DNA from: Nelumbo lutea
Taxonomy: Eukaryota > Streptophyta > Magnoliopsida > Proteales > Nelumbonaceae
Assembly: GCA_022828595.1 (NCBI GenBank)
Contig: JAKGHH010000002.1
Coordinates: 82,924,076 to 82,988,075, forward strand
Direction: 5' to 3'
Length of the DNA: 64,000 nt
Position numbers and translations under genes: made by a program. The notes under the pieces were generated by a model. It did not search any database. It worked only from the letters and a program-made list of their open reading frames with translations, and was not told where the DNA came from. Positions 53,815-64,000 of this stretch are shown here, piece after piece. Position 1 is the stretch's first letter, and each line of letters begins with the position of its first letter.

Positions 53815-54381
53815 GAGGAGGGGGCGACAACCTTTAGACATGCAATACACAACTCCTGTCTTCAGAGCTGAAATCACAAGAAGAGAGAATTCTGCTCCCA
53901 ATGAATACTCTCTTGCCGCCTCCTTCCTGTAGTTGTCGCCTCCAACAGTTCGATCTCCTCCTCTCTACAGAAGTAATCAAGATTCAATCTTGGTACTAAT
54001 CTTTTGGAGAAAAGATTGGTTGGAGCTGTAATCACAAGCCATCCAGTTGATTCTTGTGAAGGGTCAAGTTCTTTTGGAAGAACACTGTTGATTCTGCTCC
54101 ACCCTACACTGTGCCATCATCAGTGGGAGAAGATTTTGGATCCTTCCTTGGGCGTGAACACCTCCATTGGGAGATACTGTTTTTCTGTATTAGGTATAAT
54201 CCCTCCCTACTCCTTTTGTTTCAGATCTGGTTCAGTTTATGGTTCAAGAATGATCCTTGAAAATATGATTTTCTAAATAGGGAATGCGATTCCCAGTTGA
54301 AGGGAGAGAAAAATTTTTGAAATTCGCCCCCTTATTCCGCAATCTTTGGGCATCCATGTGATGGATATCCTATCTCTTCAG

Positions 54382-54393
54382 TGGTATCAGAGC
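54382..54393 (+). other. Primer-binding site, element 4
   Basis: Perfect TGGTATCAGAGC, complementary to initiator tRNA-Met, one base after the LTR end. Confidence 0.93.
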
Positions 54394-56179
54394 CACGGTT
54401 CAAATCTTGAACCATTTTGTTTCAGATCTGAACCTGCGCAAATGGGTAGAAGGCGTTTTACCCGATTTGCGTAGATATGGGTTTTGGGAAATTTGTTCCC
54501 AAAATTGATGGGAAAATAATCTGAAATTAATTTTATATAAATCTGATTATTGTTTAGAATAGTTCTTTATGATTTTCTTGATTTATGGGTTGTTTGTACA
54601 AAAGGATATCGAACTCTTGGTTTGCGTAGGGAACTTGCAAGATTTGTAGTTTCTTGATTTATTTGGTTTGTAAATATTTTTTTATTTTTTAGACTGAATG
54701 TATAGGTATTCGATCTGATGTAATTATTAATAGAAATAGGATTTCTATTTATTTTTATTTTTGGATCAAAGATGGCGGCGTAGAAAGGGAGATTTCATAG
54801 AGAAGAAGATATCGTAGATGGGAGAAATACAATCTGCTATTTGCAGTTTATGAAACTACAAACTGTGATCTAACATCTGTTTTGCAGGATGGATTGTGTG
54901 AACAGCCCTGATTGACTGATTCTTGATTTTCTTTTATCAGTTCTTTAATTTTAGATTATTTTCTTGAATTAAAGATTTAATTAAAGATCAAACCCTAGAC
55001 CCATTTGAACCAAGATTCGTTCAAACTGTTTGGACCAAATCTTGGGTTTAATCAAGGCTGAAAGTCAGCCCTAATTTTCCCACTGATGGGCCTGAGGATT
55101 GATATTTAATTAAATGGTTAATTCGGCCCAAGCTGTAAAGGCCTAGTTTTAAATAGTTAAAACTACTAAAAGCCCATTTCAAAGGATAAAGCTTTATGGG
55201 CCGAACTGGGTAACCCTAATACAACCCATATACCTAGATAATATTAATGGTTAATATTATAGATTTAAAATGGGATTCCAATGGGCCTTACAAATGAATA
55301 ATTGATTGGATCAATTTATCCCCGCATGATATGTATGGATGTGTGATGTGCTACGTACATGGGCCATAAGTGCTTGGCCCATGCTCAATCGATAGTGGCT
55401 CTTGCGCACACCATGGCTGAATGCAAATCATTGCCATGGTGTCATTTTTTTGTCATTGGATGACCTCCCTTAGTGGTGAGTCCCACACCTCATCAAGAGG
55501 TTACATACGGAACCCTAGCCGATTTAGGCCCACCAAAATCTGACTTTATGAAAGTTAGTGGGAGTCACTTTGGTTTGACCTAAATCAAACTAGGGCATAA
55601 TTAATTGTTCCCTCCAGCTAATATGAGTGCATGTGATAGGGAGATTCATATGATGAACTCTCTAAAGGCTTTCCATTATTAGCATGAGGATGGGTCCTTC
55701 AGTAATGAGGAAACGCACAAGAAAATGGGCTATCCATTTGCTGTTGGGCTTGTCTGAGTGTTTCATGAGATGATAGGGGCGTCAGAGATCGATGTGGGAG
55801 GGACTTCACCAGAAAATGGGAACTCTCTCACGGTACCTTGGCGTTCACGAACATGATGGGTAAGCACTCACTAGACAGAAAGGTTTACCTGAAAATGACT
55901 TTGAACCTTGTTTGACAGAGGCCAAAGGGAAAACTCATATGATGAGTGGATATGATCCTTCATAGAAAGGTGGTGGGGTTATGCAGTTGAACAGTTGGCT
56001 CAATGCACCCTATGTGATTTTCCACATTTTCAGAGATAACGCATAGTCTCCATCACTGAGAAAGGAGGGAAATCTCAGAGATGAATAAATGGAAATGGAA
56101 CATAGATTAAAATCCGTATCTATGTAATGAACATGAATCAAATTAGGTTGTGGACTGATGTTTTCTCTTTTATCAAAAA
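54394..56179 (+). other. Untranslated leader of copia element 4 (~1.8 kb)
   Basis: Collinear with 35827-37523 and 60074-61131. It contains the conserved hairpin at 55408-55442. The final ~330 bp (from CACGAACATGATGGGTAAGC at 55847) is the first half of a tandem unit repeated from 56525. Confidence 0.75.
55408..55442 (+). other. Conserved leader hairpin
   Basis: ACACCATGGC and GCCATGGTGT form a perfect 10-bp stem with a ~15-nt loop. The same stem with loop changes is at 60511-60545; in 36803-36837 one pair is a G-U wobble. Confidence 0.55.
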
Positions 56180-56524
56180 ATGGCAAATGGATCTTTTGCA
56201 AAGCTTCTTGATGACAACAAGCTTAAGGGCCTAAACTATGCCGACTGGTACAGGAACCTTATGTTGGTCTTAACCTCTGAAAATTTGAATAACGTAGCCA
56301 AGAATCTTGCCCCGGATCATTCGAAAGATAGGGCTTCTGAGGCTCGTAGAAGAGAATACCAAGAATGGGAGGAGAAAAACTCCATTGCCCGCTGCTATGT
56401 CATTGCCTCCTTGGACAATCCAATTCAGAGGCAATTCGATCAGATCGAACTTGCCAATGACGTATTGGATAGTCTTAAGACAATGTACGAAGAGCAAAAT
56501 TGTTCTACACGACACCTTAGGGTC
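56180..56524 (+). pseudogene. gag N-terminal module, first copy (type B), element 4
   Basis: Open from MANGSFAKLLDDNKLKGLNY through SEARRREYQEWEE-like sequence to QIELANDVLDSLKTMYEEQN. At 56525 it runs into the leader copy of unit 2 and stops at 56572, so on its own it would give a truncated gag of about 130 residues. It is the type B module (QIELA..). Confidence 0.85.
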
Positions 56525-56857
56525 CACGAATATGACGAGTCAGCACTTACTAGACAGAAAGGTTTAACCTAAAATGGCAATGAACCTTCTCTGACAGAGG
56601 CTAAAGGGAAAGCTCATAAGATGAGTGGATATGATCCTTCATAGAAATTGGTGGGGCTTTGTAGCTAAAATAGTTGGCTCCATGCACCTATGTGATTTTC
56701 CACATTTCTAGAGACATAACTATGTCTCCATCACTGAGATGGGAGGGAAATCTCAGAGATGAAGAAATGAAAATGGAACATAGATAAAAGCCCTTTCTAT
56801 ATAAATAACATGAATCAATTTTTTGGTCATGGACTAATATTTTGCCTTTTATCAAAA

Positions 56858-57193
56858 ATGACAAACGGACAAATCGCCAAATTGTTGGATGATAACAAGC
56901 TTAAGGGACCCAATTACGCTGACTGGTTTCATAACCTTATTCTAGTTCAGACGTCCGAGAAATTGGACAAGGTAGCCAAGAACCCTGAACTAGAACGTTC
57001 GGGTGACAGGGATCCCGAGGCCCGTATGAAGGAGTATCAAGAACGGGAAGAGAAGAACTCTCTTGCCCAGTGTTATCTCATAGCCTCCTTAGACAATATG
57101 ATACATAGACATTTCAATAAGATCGAGGTGTCCAAGGATATCATGGATAGTCTAAGGACAATGTATGAAGAGCAAAATTTTTCTATTTGATAG
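56858..57193 (+). pseudogene. gag N-terminal module, second copy (type A), element 4
   Basis: Starts MTNGQIAKLLDDNKLKGPNY and continues open to KIEVSKDIMDSLRTMYEEQN, then is cut at GATAG (57189-57193) by the nested insertion. Gag sequence resumes at 61649 with the same GATAG. It is type A (KIEVS..), so the module order is B-A, opposite to element 3. Confidence 0.86.
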
Positions 57194-58138
57194 TGAAGGG
57201 ATGAGAGATCTATCAAATGGATAGCCAAACCCTATAGGAAGGTAAGGCAAAATTTCAAAAATTTCTCTCTCTCCTATCTGGGAATCACATTCCCATTTTT
57301 AGAAAACTGCATTTTCAATGATCAGTCTTGAACCCTAAACCGAACCAGATCTGAAACCAAAAGGTAGGAGAGAGATATAGCTGATACAGAGTAGTAGTAA
57401 CTCCCAATGAAGGTGTTCATGCCCAAGGAGATCTCCAAAGACTGCTCCCACTGAAGATGACATAGTGTAGGGCGGAGCAGAATCAACAGGGTGGTCCTTC
57501 AGCAAGAACCTGATTCTTCACCAAGAATCTGATGGAGGGTGAATGAGCACAACTTCAGATCAGTTTTTCTCCAAAAACTTATATCAAGAACACTTCTTGA
57601 TCACTCCTACTGGTGGAGAATGATCTGGCAATGGCGGCAGCAATAGAGGGAGGCAAGAGCAGAAGATGGCATCAGTCCTATTGGGTTGTCTTCTCTCTTG
57701 GATCTGAGATCTTGTTGGGTGAAATAGGGTTCACCCTCCTCTTCTATTTATAGCCTTAAAGAGAGCAGCTCCTAATCTCTTTAGTAGTTTCCTAATCCAA
57801 ATCTGTATTTGGATTTGGACTCTCTTTAAGAGATAAGGATAAGCCCTTATCTTATCTACAGATTAAGATCAACCCTCCTAATCTAATTAGGAGTTTCCTA
57901 ATCCAAACCATTATTTGGATATGGACTCTCTGAGTGGATAGGGATAACTCCCTATCCTATCTGCTGATCCAAATCCTAGAACCACCCCTCTTTAATTAAT
58001 CAAATTAAACCAGTTCGATTTGGGCTTTAGGCCCATTAAGTCCATGTGCTCATTTAGCCTCCAAACTGCTGCCCAGTTGGGTAACCTTGTATGGCATGGG
58101 ACCCAAACATTGATCTGCACATCAGCCACATGGGTTCA
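57194..58138 (-). repeat. Reversed LTR, U5-R part
   Basis: Minus strand equals the 3' half of the family LTR, including a TATA equivalent (TATAAATAGAAG, plus CTTCTATTTATA near 57741). It stops at CACATGGGTTCAG where the inner element begins. Confidence 0.85.
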
Positions 58139-58148
58139 GAAAAGCTTC

Positions 58149-60060
58149 TTGTTAGATAGTTCTATGCCCTTAGCTCCAATTAGATTGATGTACTTATGAC
58201 ATTTACTGTAAATGAATGGAGTGCATAATTGATTCATGTTCTTGTGGTATGTTTCTATGTAATACCCTTAAATTGGGCACTTAATGAGACTCGTGTTAGT
58301 TTAGAATGTTCACAGCCGTTGGATAAGTCTGGGGAGATTTATCCTACTAAGGATGACACTGGTGTGCTGCTAAGTGTTGGGGTGGCCTGTCTCAGCTGCC
58401 AGGGTGAGACCCAAAGCACACACAGTGTAGGTTTACTTGAAACCCTAAATCGGACCAGATTTCCAGTATTGCCCTGGACCTTGGTGGTTAGTGGGCAAAA
58501 CTAGAAAATTTTACCTGACCCCTAGACTCGATTATGATACTGCACAGGGGTCGGATTGGGCTGTCTTTGATATGTCAAACAGTGAGATCCTTAGAGGGGG
58601 TCAAAACCTGGGTATGTTGGGATAGTCCGAGAATTCATTTGAGTGGGTGATCATAGTGATAGGATCAGCCCCTTTGTCGGACAAAGGTAATGATCGGGGA
58701 TGCACTTTTTCTAATGGAAACCAAGACTGCTGACAGCCAATTTCAATCGTTGAAATTTGTTTTGTAAAATATATTTTATATATGGATATAAATATATATA
58801 TTATGTTTTCAAATTGTTTGGAAAAAAGGTTTTAATTCCTGGGATCCATGTGAGTAGAGAGTGCAACACTATTCCTTGCAACCGAGGGAGAGGTCTTCTC
58901 TTGTCAGGCAGTGTTTGATCATTATGGGCTAAGAGGTTAAGTGTAAGACCATTGAGAGTAATACCTGATGGGCTAATCTTGCATCTGCCCATGGTCCCTG
59001 GGTGTTACAAGGTGGCTTGGCCCAGGGACCACTTAGTGTAAATGTTGGGCCCATAGAGTCCATGTGATGGGCTCGGGGGGTTCACTGGGCTTTCTAGTGA
59101 ATTCAGCTAGGCCTTGTAAAAAGGTTGGGCTGAACCCTTGTGGCTGATGTATAGATCAATGCTTGGGTCTCACGCCATACAAGGAATTCCAACTAGGTAG
59201 CAATTTGGAAGGCTAAGTGATCATATACTCTTATTGGGCCTAAAGCCCATTTCGAACTGGGCTGATTCGATCAGTTAAAGAGGGGAAAATTTGAGATTAG
59301 ATTAGCAGATGGGATAGGGTCTTACCCTATCCACTTAGAGAGTCCAAATCTAAATACAGATTTAGATCTGGAAACCTCTTGATAAGATTAGGTGAGGGCT
59401 GATCTAATCTGCAGATAAGATAAGGGTCTATCTTTATCTCTTAAAGGGAATTCAGATCCAAATATGATTTGGATTAGCAACTCCTAATAGAATTAAGAGT
59501 TGATTCCTTTAAGGTTATAAAAGGAGAAGGGGGTGACAACTTTATCACGTTCAATTCAGAGAGAGAACACAACACCTAGTGAGGCTGAGTTGTTTTCTCC
59601 TTGCCGCCTCCTTCCTATTGCCACCATTACTGCAAATTCGATTTCCTCTTTCTAGTAGGAATGATCAAGATTGGATCTTGATGTCAGCCTTTGGGGAAAG
59701 GCTGATCACAAGTTGTGCTCATAGCCTCTAGCGAATTCTTGTGAAGGATTCAGTTCGTTGGACGAACATTATTGATTCTACTCCATCCTACATTGCGCCA
59801 TCTTCAGTGGGAGCAATTTTTGGTTCCTTAGGCGTGAACATCTCAATTGGGAGATACTGTTTCTCCGTATCAGGTATATCCCTCTCCTGCTTCTGGTTTC
59901 GGATTTAGTTTGGTTTATGGTTCAAGATTGATCCTTGAAAATGCAGATTTTCTGAAACAGGGAATGTGATTCCCATATGAGGGGAGAGGAAATTTTTGAA
60001 AATTTGCCCAACCTACCTGCAGGGTTCGGCCATCCATATGATGGATCTCTAATCCCTTTA
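58149..60060 (+). repeat. Inner family A LTR (1,912 bp)
   Basis: Starts TGTTAGATAGTTCTATGCC and ends AATCCCTTTA, one base before a primer-binding site. It has the microsatellite position at ~58765-58800 and duplicated palindromic blocks at 59337-59498. It is the innermost level of the nest. Confidence 0.9.
59516..59523 (+). promoter_or_regulatory. LTR TATA box, inner element
   Basis: TATAAAAG in AAGGTTATAAAAGGAGAAGG, 545 bp before the LTR end; same placement as at 53807. Confidence 0.7.
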
Positions 60061-60061
60061 G

Positions 60062-60073
60062 TGGTATCAGAGC
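60062..60073 (+). other. Primer-binding site, inner element
   Basis: Perfect TGGTATCAGAGC, one base after the LTR end. Confidence 0.93.
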
Positions 60074-61131
60074 TAGGTTCTAGTCTTGAACCGATTTAAT
60101 GCAGATCTGAACCTGCACAAATGGTCCAAACTAGTTGGACTGAATCTAGGGTTCGATTAAGGCTGATTGTCAGCCCTAATTTCCCACTGATGGGCCTAAG
60201 GATTGATAATTATGTAAGAATTTAATTCGGCCCAACCTTTAAGGCCTAGTTTTAAATTGTGAAAACTGCTAAAAGCCCACTTTTACAGGATAGCTATATG
60301 GGCCAAACTACTAAACCCTAATTCGGCCCATATACCTAGATAATGTTAATTGTTAATGTTATGGATTAAAATGGGCTTTAATTATGGGCTTTACAGATAT
60401 TTAATTGAGTGGATCAATTTATCCCTGCATGTGATGTATGGATGTGTGATGTGCAACGTACATGGGCCATAAGTACTTGGCCCATGTAGATTCGACAGTG
60501 GCTCTTGCGCACACCATGGCCGAATGCACATCATTGCCATGGTGTCCCTAAAGATCATTGGATGATATCCCTCAGTGGTGGGCCCCATACCTCCTGAAGA
60601 GGATAAGTGTGGAACCCTAACTGATTAGGGCCCACCTAAATTGGCTTTATGAAAGTCAGTGGGAGCCACTCTGGTTTGACCTAAATTAAGCTAGGGCGTA
60701 ATTCTTGTTCCCTCAAGCAATATGAGTGCATGTGATAGGGAGATTCATATGATGAACTCTCTAAAGGCCTTCCATCATTAGCATGAAGATGGGTCATTCA
60801 GTAATGAGGAAATGCATCAGAAAATGGGCTATCCATTTGTTGTTGGATTTGTCTGAGTGTTTCATAAGATGACAGGGGCGTCATAGACCGATGTGGGAGG
60901 GGCTTCACTAGAAAATGGGAAATCTCTCATGGTACCTTGGCGTTCACGAATATGATGGGTGAGCACTCACTGGATAGAAAGGTTTAACCTAAAATGGCTA
61001 TGAACCTTGTCTGACAGAGGCCAAAGGGAAAGCTCATATGACGAGTGGATATGATCCTTCACAGAAAGGTGGTGGGGTTTTGCAGCTGAAACAGTTGGCT
61101 CCATGCACCATATGACGAGTGGATATGATCT
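60074..61131 (+). other. Truncated leader of the inner copia copy
   Basis: Collinear with 54394-56179 but with a ~300-bp gap near 60120, and it ends before any gag start. The last part repeats CATATGACGAGTGGATATGA at 61035-61054 and 61108-61127. Hairpin at 60511-60545. The sequence then joins reversed LTR U3 at ~61132. Confidence 0.75.
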
Positions 61132-61648
61132 TTTCACTATGATCACCCACTCAGATGAATTTTCAGACTGTCCCAACATACCCAGGTTTTGACCGCCTCT
61201 AAGGATCTCACTGATTGGCATATCAAAGACAGCCCAATCCAACACCTAGTGCCGTATCATAATCGAGTCTAGGGGTCAGGTGTAACATTCAGGTTTTGCC
61301 CATCTATCTCCAATCGAGTCCAGGGCGATACTGGAATTCTGGTCCGGTTCAGGGTTTCATTAAAACCCACACTGCATGTACCTCAGGTCTCACCCTGGTA
61401 GCTAAGACTAGCTACCCCAACCAACTTGGTGGCACTTTAGTGTCAGCCTTGGCAGGATAAATCTCCCCAGATCTATCCAATGGCTGTGAAGATTCTAAAC
61501 TAACATGAGTCTCATATGTTTCCAGTTTAAGAGTATTACACAGAAACACACCATAATAACATTAATCAAATATGTATTTTATTCATTTACATTAAATGTC
61601 ATAAGGTACATCATTTTGATTGGAGCTAAGGGCATACGTTGTCTAACA
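61132..61648 (-). repeat. Reversed LTR, U3 part
   Basis: Minus strand equals the first ~517 bp of the LTR, ending exactly at GTCTAACA (61648). It is the other half of the LTR beginning at 57194. Confidence 0.85.
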
Positions 61649-61721
61649 GATAGAAGGTCTTAAAGTTGTTTATGACCACACGGATGTTTGAGAACCAATA
61701 GGTTCATGACTATTATCTTTA
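61649..61721 (+). pseudogene. Short gag remnant after the nested insertion
   Basis: GATAGAAGGTCTTAAAGTTG matches gag at ~38280-38305 (AAGGTCCTGAAACTG...) and continues the frame cut at 57193. After ~70 bp it jumps to the integrase core, so the gag C-terminus, zinc knuckle, protease and integrase zinc finger are deleted. Confidence 0.75.
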
Positions 61722-62400
61722 CAAGCACACTAGACCTGATACATATTGATGTATGTGGTCCCCTGAATGTTAGGACACATAACCAACACATTTTCTTTAT
61801 AACATTTACTGATGATTTTTCATGGTATGGTTATGTGTACCTAATGAGATACAAGTCTGAATCATTTGAAAATTTCAAGGAGTTTAGACAAGAGGTCGAT
61901 AAATAGTTGGGGAGACAAAATAAGGCCATTCGATCAAATTGAGGAGGTGAATATCTCTCTAACGAATTCAGGGACTACTTAAGGGAAAATGAGATTGTAT
62001 CACAACTGGCTCTTCCCGCTACGCCACAAGTAATGGCGTATCAGAGAGGAGAAATTGGACTCTATTAGATATGGTCCGTTCACTTATTGTCCATTCGCAA
62101 TCACCTATATCCTTTTGGAGTTACGCATTAGAGACTGCGATATATGTGCTGAATCGGGTTCCAACCAAACCCGTTCCTAAGAATCAATATGAGCTATGAA
62201 CCGGTAAGAAACGAAGTGTAAGACACTTGAATATTTGAGGTTGTTCGATACATGTTAAAAGAACAAGTGCTTGAGAAATTGGAATCCAAGACCAGTCATT
62301 ACCTATTTGGCTACCCTAAAAGCACCATAGGTTATTTGTTCTATGACCAAAAGGAGTAAAAGGTGTTTTGCAATCGAAATGCCCATTTCTTGGAAGAAGA
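61722..62400 (+). pseudogene. copia integrase core, element 4
   Basis: 61722-61906 reads LDLIHIDVCGPLNVRTHNQH and FTDDFSWYGYVYLMRYKSES (two catalytic acids). A TAG follows EVDK, and a TGA sits where the DRGGEY Arg should be. Later sequence (RTLLDMVRS-like, about 62060) is broken by frameshifts near 62030 and 62265. Confidence 0.85.
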
Positions 62401-62439
62401 CTATATCCTGGACAATCATCATCAGGATGTTGTTCTTAA

Positions 62440-63300
62440 TGATGACAGTCTAGGGGTAGTGGGAGATGTCCCATAGGCTCTAGAAAATAACCAACCTAAA
62501 AGGTCTACCCGGGTTTTCTAGGCCTCAAGTTCAGTACGGCTATGATCAAGAAAGTTACTTGATGGAAGCCATAAATAGTGAGGAAGATCCCATGACTTAT
62601 ATGGAAGCTATGTTGGACATAGATTCCTTGAAGTGGGTAGATGCCATGAGAGCTGAAATGGACTCAATGAATACCAATGGAGTCTGGACTCTCATAGATC
62701 CACCCTCTGGGGTAAAAGAAATTGGTTGCAAATGGATTTACAAGAGGAAGAAGGGCTCCAATGGGAAAGTTAGGACCTACAAGGCTCGTCTTGTGGTAAA
62801 AAGGTGCACTTAGAAGGAGGGAATTGACTGTGAGGAAACCTTTATGCTAGTGGCTATGCTTAAATCCATTAGGATCCTGCTAACCATAGCAGCACACCAT
62901 GATTATGAGCTTTGGAAAATGGATGTCGAAACCTTGTTCCGGAATGGAGGTCTTACTGAAAATATCTACATGCAGCAACCACAAGGATTCATTGCTACCG
63001 GTCAAGAACACATGGTGTGTAAACTTAACCGATCCATATATGGACTTAAGCAAGCTTCTAGGAGTTGGAACATCCGGTTTGACTCTATCGTCAAACAGTT
63101 TGACTTTGAGCAAAATCCAGATGAGCCCTGTGTTTACAGTAAGACAGTGGGAGATAAGGTTACGTTCTTGGTTGTGTATGTAGATGACACTCTACTCATT
63201 AGGAATGAAGTAGGAATGTTAACTACGGTGGAAGTGTGGCTTTCGCAACAATTCTCCATGAAAGATATTGGAGAAGCCTACTACATCTTGGGACTTTGAC
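62440..63300 (+). pseudogene. copia reverse transcriptase, element 4
   Basis: 62559-62813 encodes [20 protein letters not shown] and [20 protein letters not shown] at 62811 breaks it; 62844-63299 reads on with [41 protein letters not shown] and an intact catalytic VVYVDDTLLI. The FLNGDL motif is changed to FRNGGL. It ends at a TGA after YILGL. It is the best-preserved catalytic core in the window, but with stops. Confidence 0.9.
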
Positions 63301-64000
63301 TCTATGGAAATAGATCAAAGAGGATAAAAGGATTATCCTAGTCTACTTACATTAATAAAATTGTCAAGCGATACATCATGGAGAACTCAAAGAAATGAAG
63401 TGTTCCTTTTAGGCACGGAATCACTCTCTCCAAGGGTATGTCTCCCAAGACTCCCAAGGAAATTGAGGGCATGAGAAAGGTTCCCTATGCCTCAGTCATA
63501 GGGAGAATCATGTATGCCACGCTATGCACTCAGCCTGACATTTCTCAGGAAATGAGTGTGGCAAGTAGATATCAATCAAACTCAGGACAGGAGCACTGGA
63601 CAACTATGAAAAACATACTGAAATACCTTCGAAGGACAAAGGAGTTTTGTCTGGTATTCGGTGGTAGTTCACTACAGATCCTAGGGTATACCAATGCCGA
63701 TTTCTAGTTAGACAAAAATGATTGAATGCCTACATCTGGTTACATCTTTATGATGGGGTCCTGTATAATAAGAAAATAGTCCACGACCTAGGCCAAGCAC
63801 ACTGCCGTAAGTCAGGCTGCCTAATGGATGAAGTTGTTCATCCTAGAATTTGGAATTCAACACATCACCCATTCCACTGTTGTGCGACAACACTAGATAT
63901 ACAGGAGATTGTTGATAGAGGTAGCATCAACGGAGAATGTGGTAGACCCATTGACTAAGCTAGTGATACATAAAGTGTTTGAGAAACACGTGGATAGTTT
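63301..64000 (+). pseudogene. copia RNase H, element 4, cut by window end
   Basis: 63438-63707 reads MSPKTPKEIEGMRKVPYASV and YATLCTQPDISQEMSVASRY, then LKYLRRTKEFCLVFGGSS with NADF (usually EADF/DADW). The SWKSSKQ...AEAKY block is largely deleted near 63780. The tail ENVVDPLTK is present near 63937-63960. The window ends before the polypurine tract. Confidence 0.82.

Larger units (their letters stand above)
52440..54380 (+). repeat. Family A copia 5' LTR of element 4 (1,941 bp)
   Basis: It starts TATTAGACAATTTTGTATGCC (first G changed) and ends TATCTCTTCA at 54380, followed by the primer-binding site. It contains the short TA run near 53090, the duplicated CCAAAT...ATTTGG / CTCCTAAT...ATTAGGAG blocks and a TATA box. 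It interrupts the gypsy integrase frame. Confidence 0.9.
55847..57193 (+). repeat. Tandem duplication of leader 3' end plus gag N-terminus (678-bp period)
   Basis: Unit 1 runs 55847-56524 and unit 2 56525-57193. Both contain the leader phrase (C)ACTAGACAGAAAGGTTTA, AACTCATA/AGCTCATA..ATGAGTGGATATGATCC, the CTCAGAGATGAA phrase and then a gag start. Starts at 56180 and 56858 are exactly 678 bp apart. Confidence 0.92.
57194..61648 (-). mobile_element. Nested family A LTR insertion in gag, itself invaded
   Basis: A reversed LTR begins TGAAGGGATGAGAGATC at 57194 and ends GTTGTCTAACA at 61648. GATAG flanks both sides (57189-57193, 61649-61653). The LTR is in two parts, 57194-58138 and 61132-61648, separated by a plus-strand family A LTR and leader (58149-61131). 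About 460 bp of the host LTR between the two parts are missing. Confidence 0.87.
52440..64000 (+). mobile_element. Ty1/copia element 4 (family A), with nested insertion, runs off window
   Basis: 5' LTR, primer-binding site, leader, two gag N-terminal modules, a nested insertion (57194-61648), a short gag remnant, integrase, RT and RNase H. The window ends inside RNase H, so the 3' LTR is not seen. A deletion joins gag to the integrase core near 61722. It sits inside the gypsy integrase. Confidence 0.85.

Noticed and set aside
54382..54393. tRNA-Met gene fragment
   Set aside because: It is only the 12-nt complement of the tRNA 3' end beside an LTR, i.e. a primer-binding site.

Overview
This window is nuclear DNA from a flowering plant with a repeat-rich genome. 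The evidence is a plant-type R3H/SUZ-domain gene with canonical introns, Ty1/copia elements primed by initiator tRNA-Met, a Ty3/gypsy element of the Tat/Grande type, L1-type LINE remnants, a plant-mobile-domain pseudogene and several MITEs. Species cannot be told from sequence alone. I see no bacterial, organellar or viral genes, no tRNA or rRNA genes and no CRISPR array.

Layout. 1-3863: a deleted minus-strand copia element of the main family here (called family A; LTR about 1.9-2.0 kb, starting TGTTAGATAG and ending CCCTTCA). 3864-6320: intergenic, with a duplicated CT-rich leader-like block. 6321-22840: the only host gene I can support, an R3H-SUZ RNA-binding protein gene (+ strand, 4 coding exons, 354 codons, no internal stops). 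Its first intron is 14.1 kb and holds a plant-mobile-domain pseudogene, two LINE 3' fragments, an antisense copia element of a second family (family B), a hAT-like MITE, a Mutator-like MITE and a diverged tandem duplication. 22841-25952: gene 3' flank and spacer with three more MITE-like elements.

25953-45174: family A copia sequence in an LTR-internal-LTR-internal array. The shared middle LTR (30934-35813) is remodelled: its U3 part occurs three times in tandem and its R-U5 part twice. The second internal region carries two tandem gag N-terminal modules. It runs into a reversed LTR that has itself been split by a complete solo LTR with the target duplication TGTAT.

45176-52439: a Tat-like gypsy element on the minus strand. 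It keeps only the integrase end of pol, a 107-bp tandem-repeat array, and an accessory gene on the opposite strand with its own TATA box, a PF04195-like domain and a coiled coil. An unrelated solo LTR sits inside it. 52440-64000: another family A copia element inserted into the gypsy integrase. It too has two tandem gag modules. Its gag is interrupted at 57194-61648 (target duplication GATAG) by a reversed LTR that was itself invaded by a further family A LTR plus leader, giving four levels of nesting.

All retroelement reading frames are broken by stops, frameshifts or deletions, so none looks autonomous. The R3H-SUZ gene is intact. The most unusual signals are the gag-module tandem duplications with opposite module order, the U3/U5 remodelling of one LTR, the antisense accessory gene of the gypsy element, and the intact gene bridging a 14-kb transposon-filled intron.
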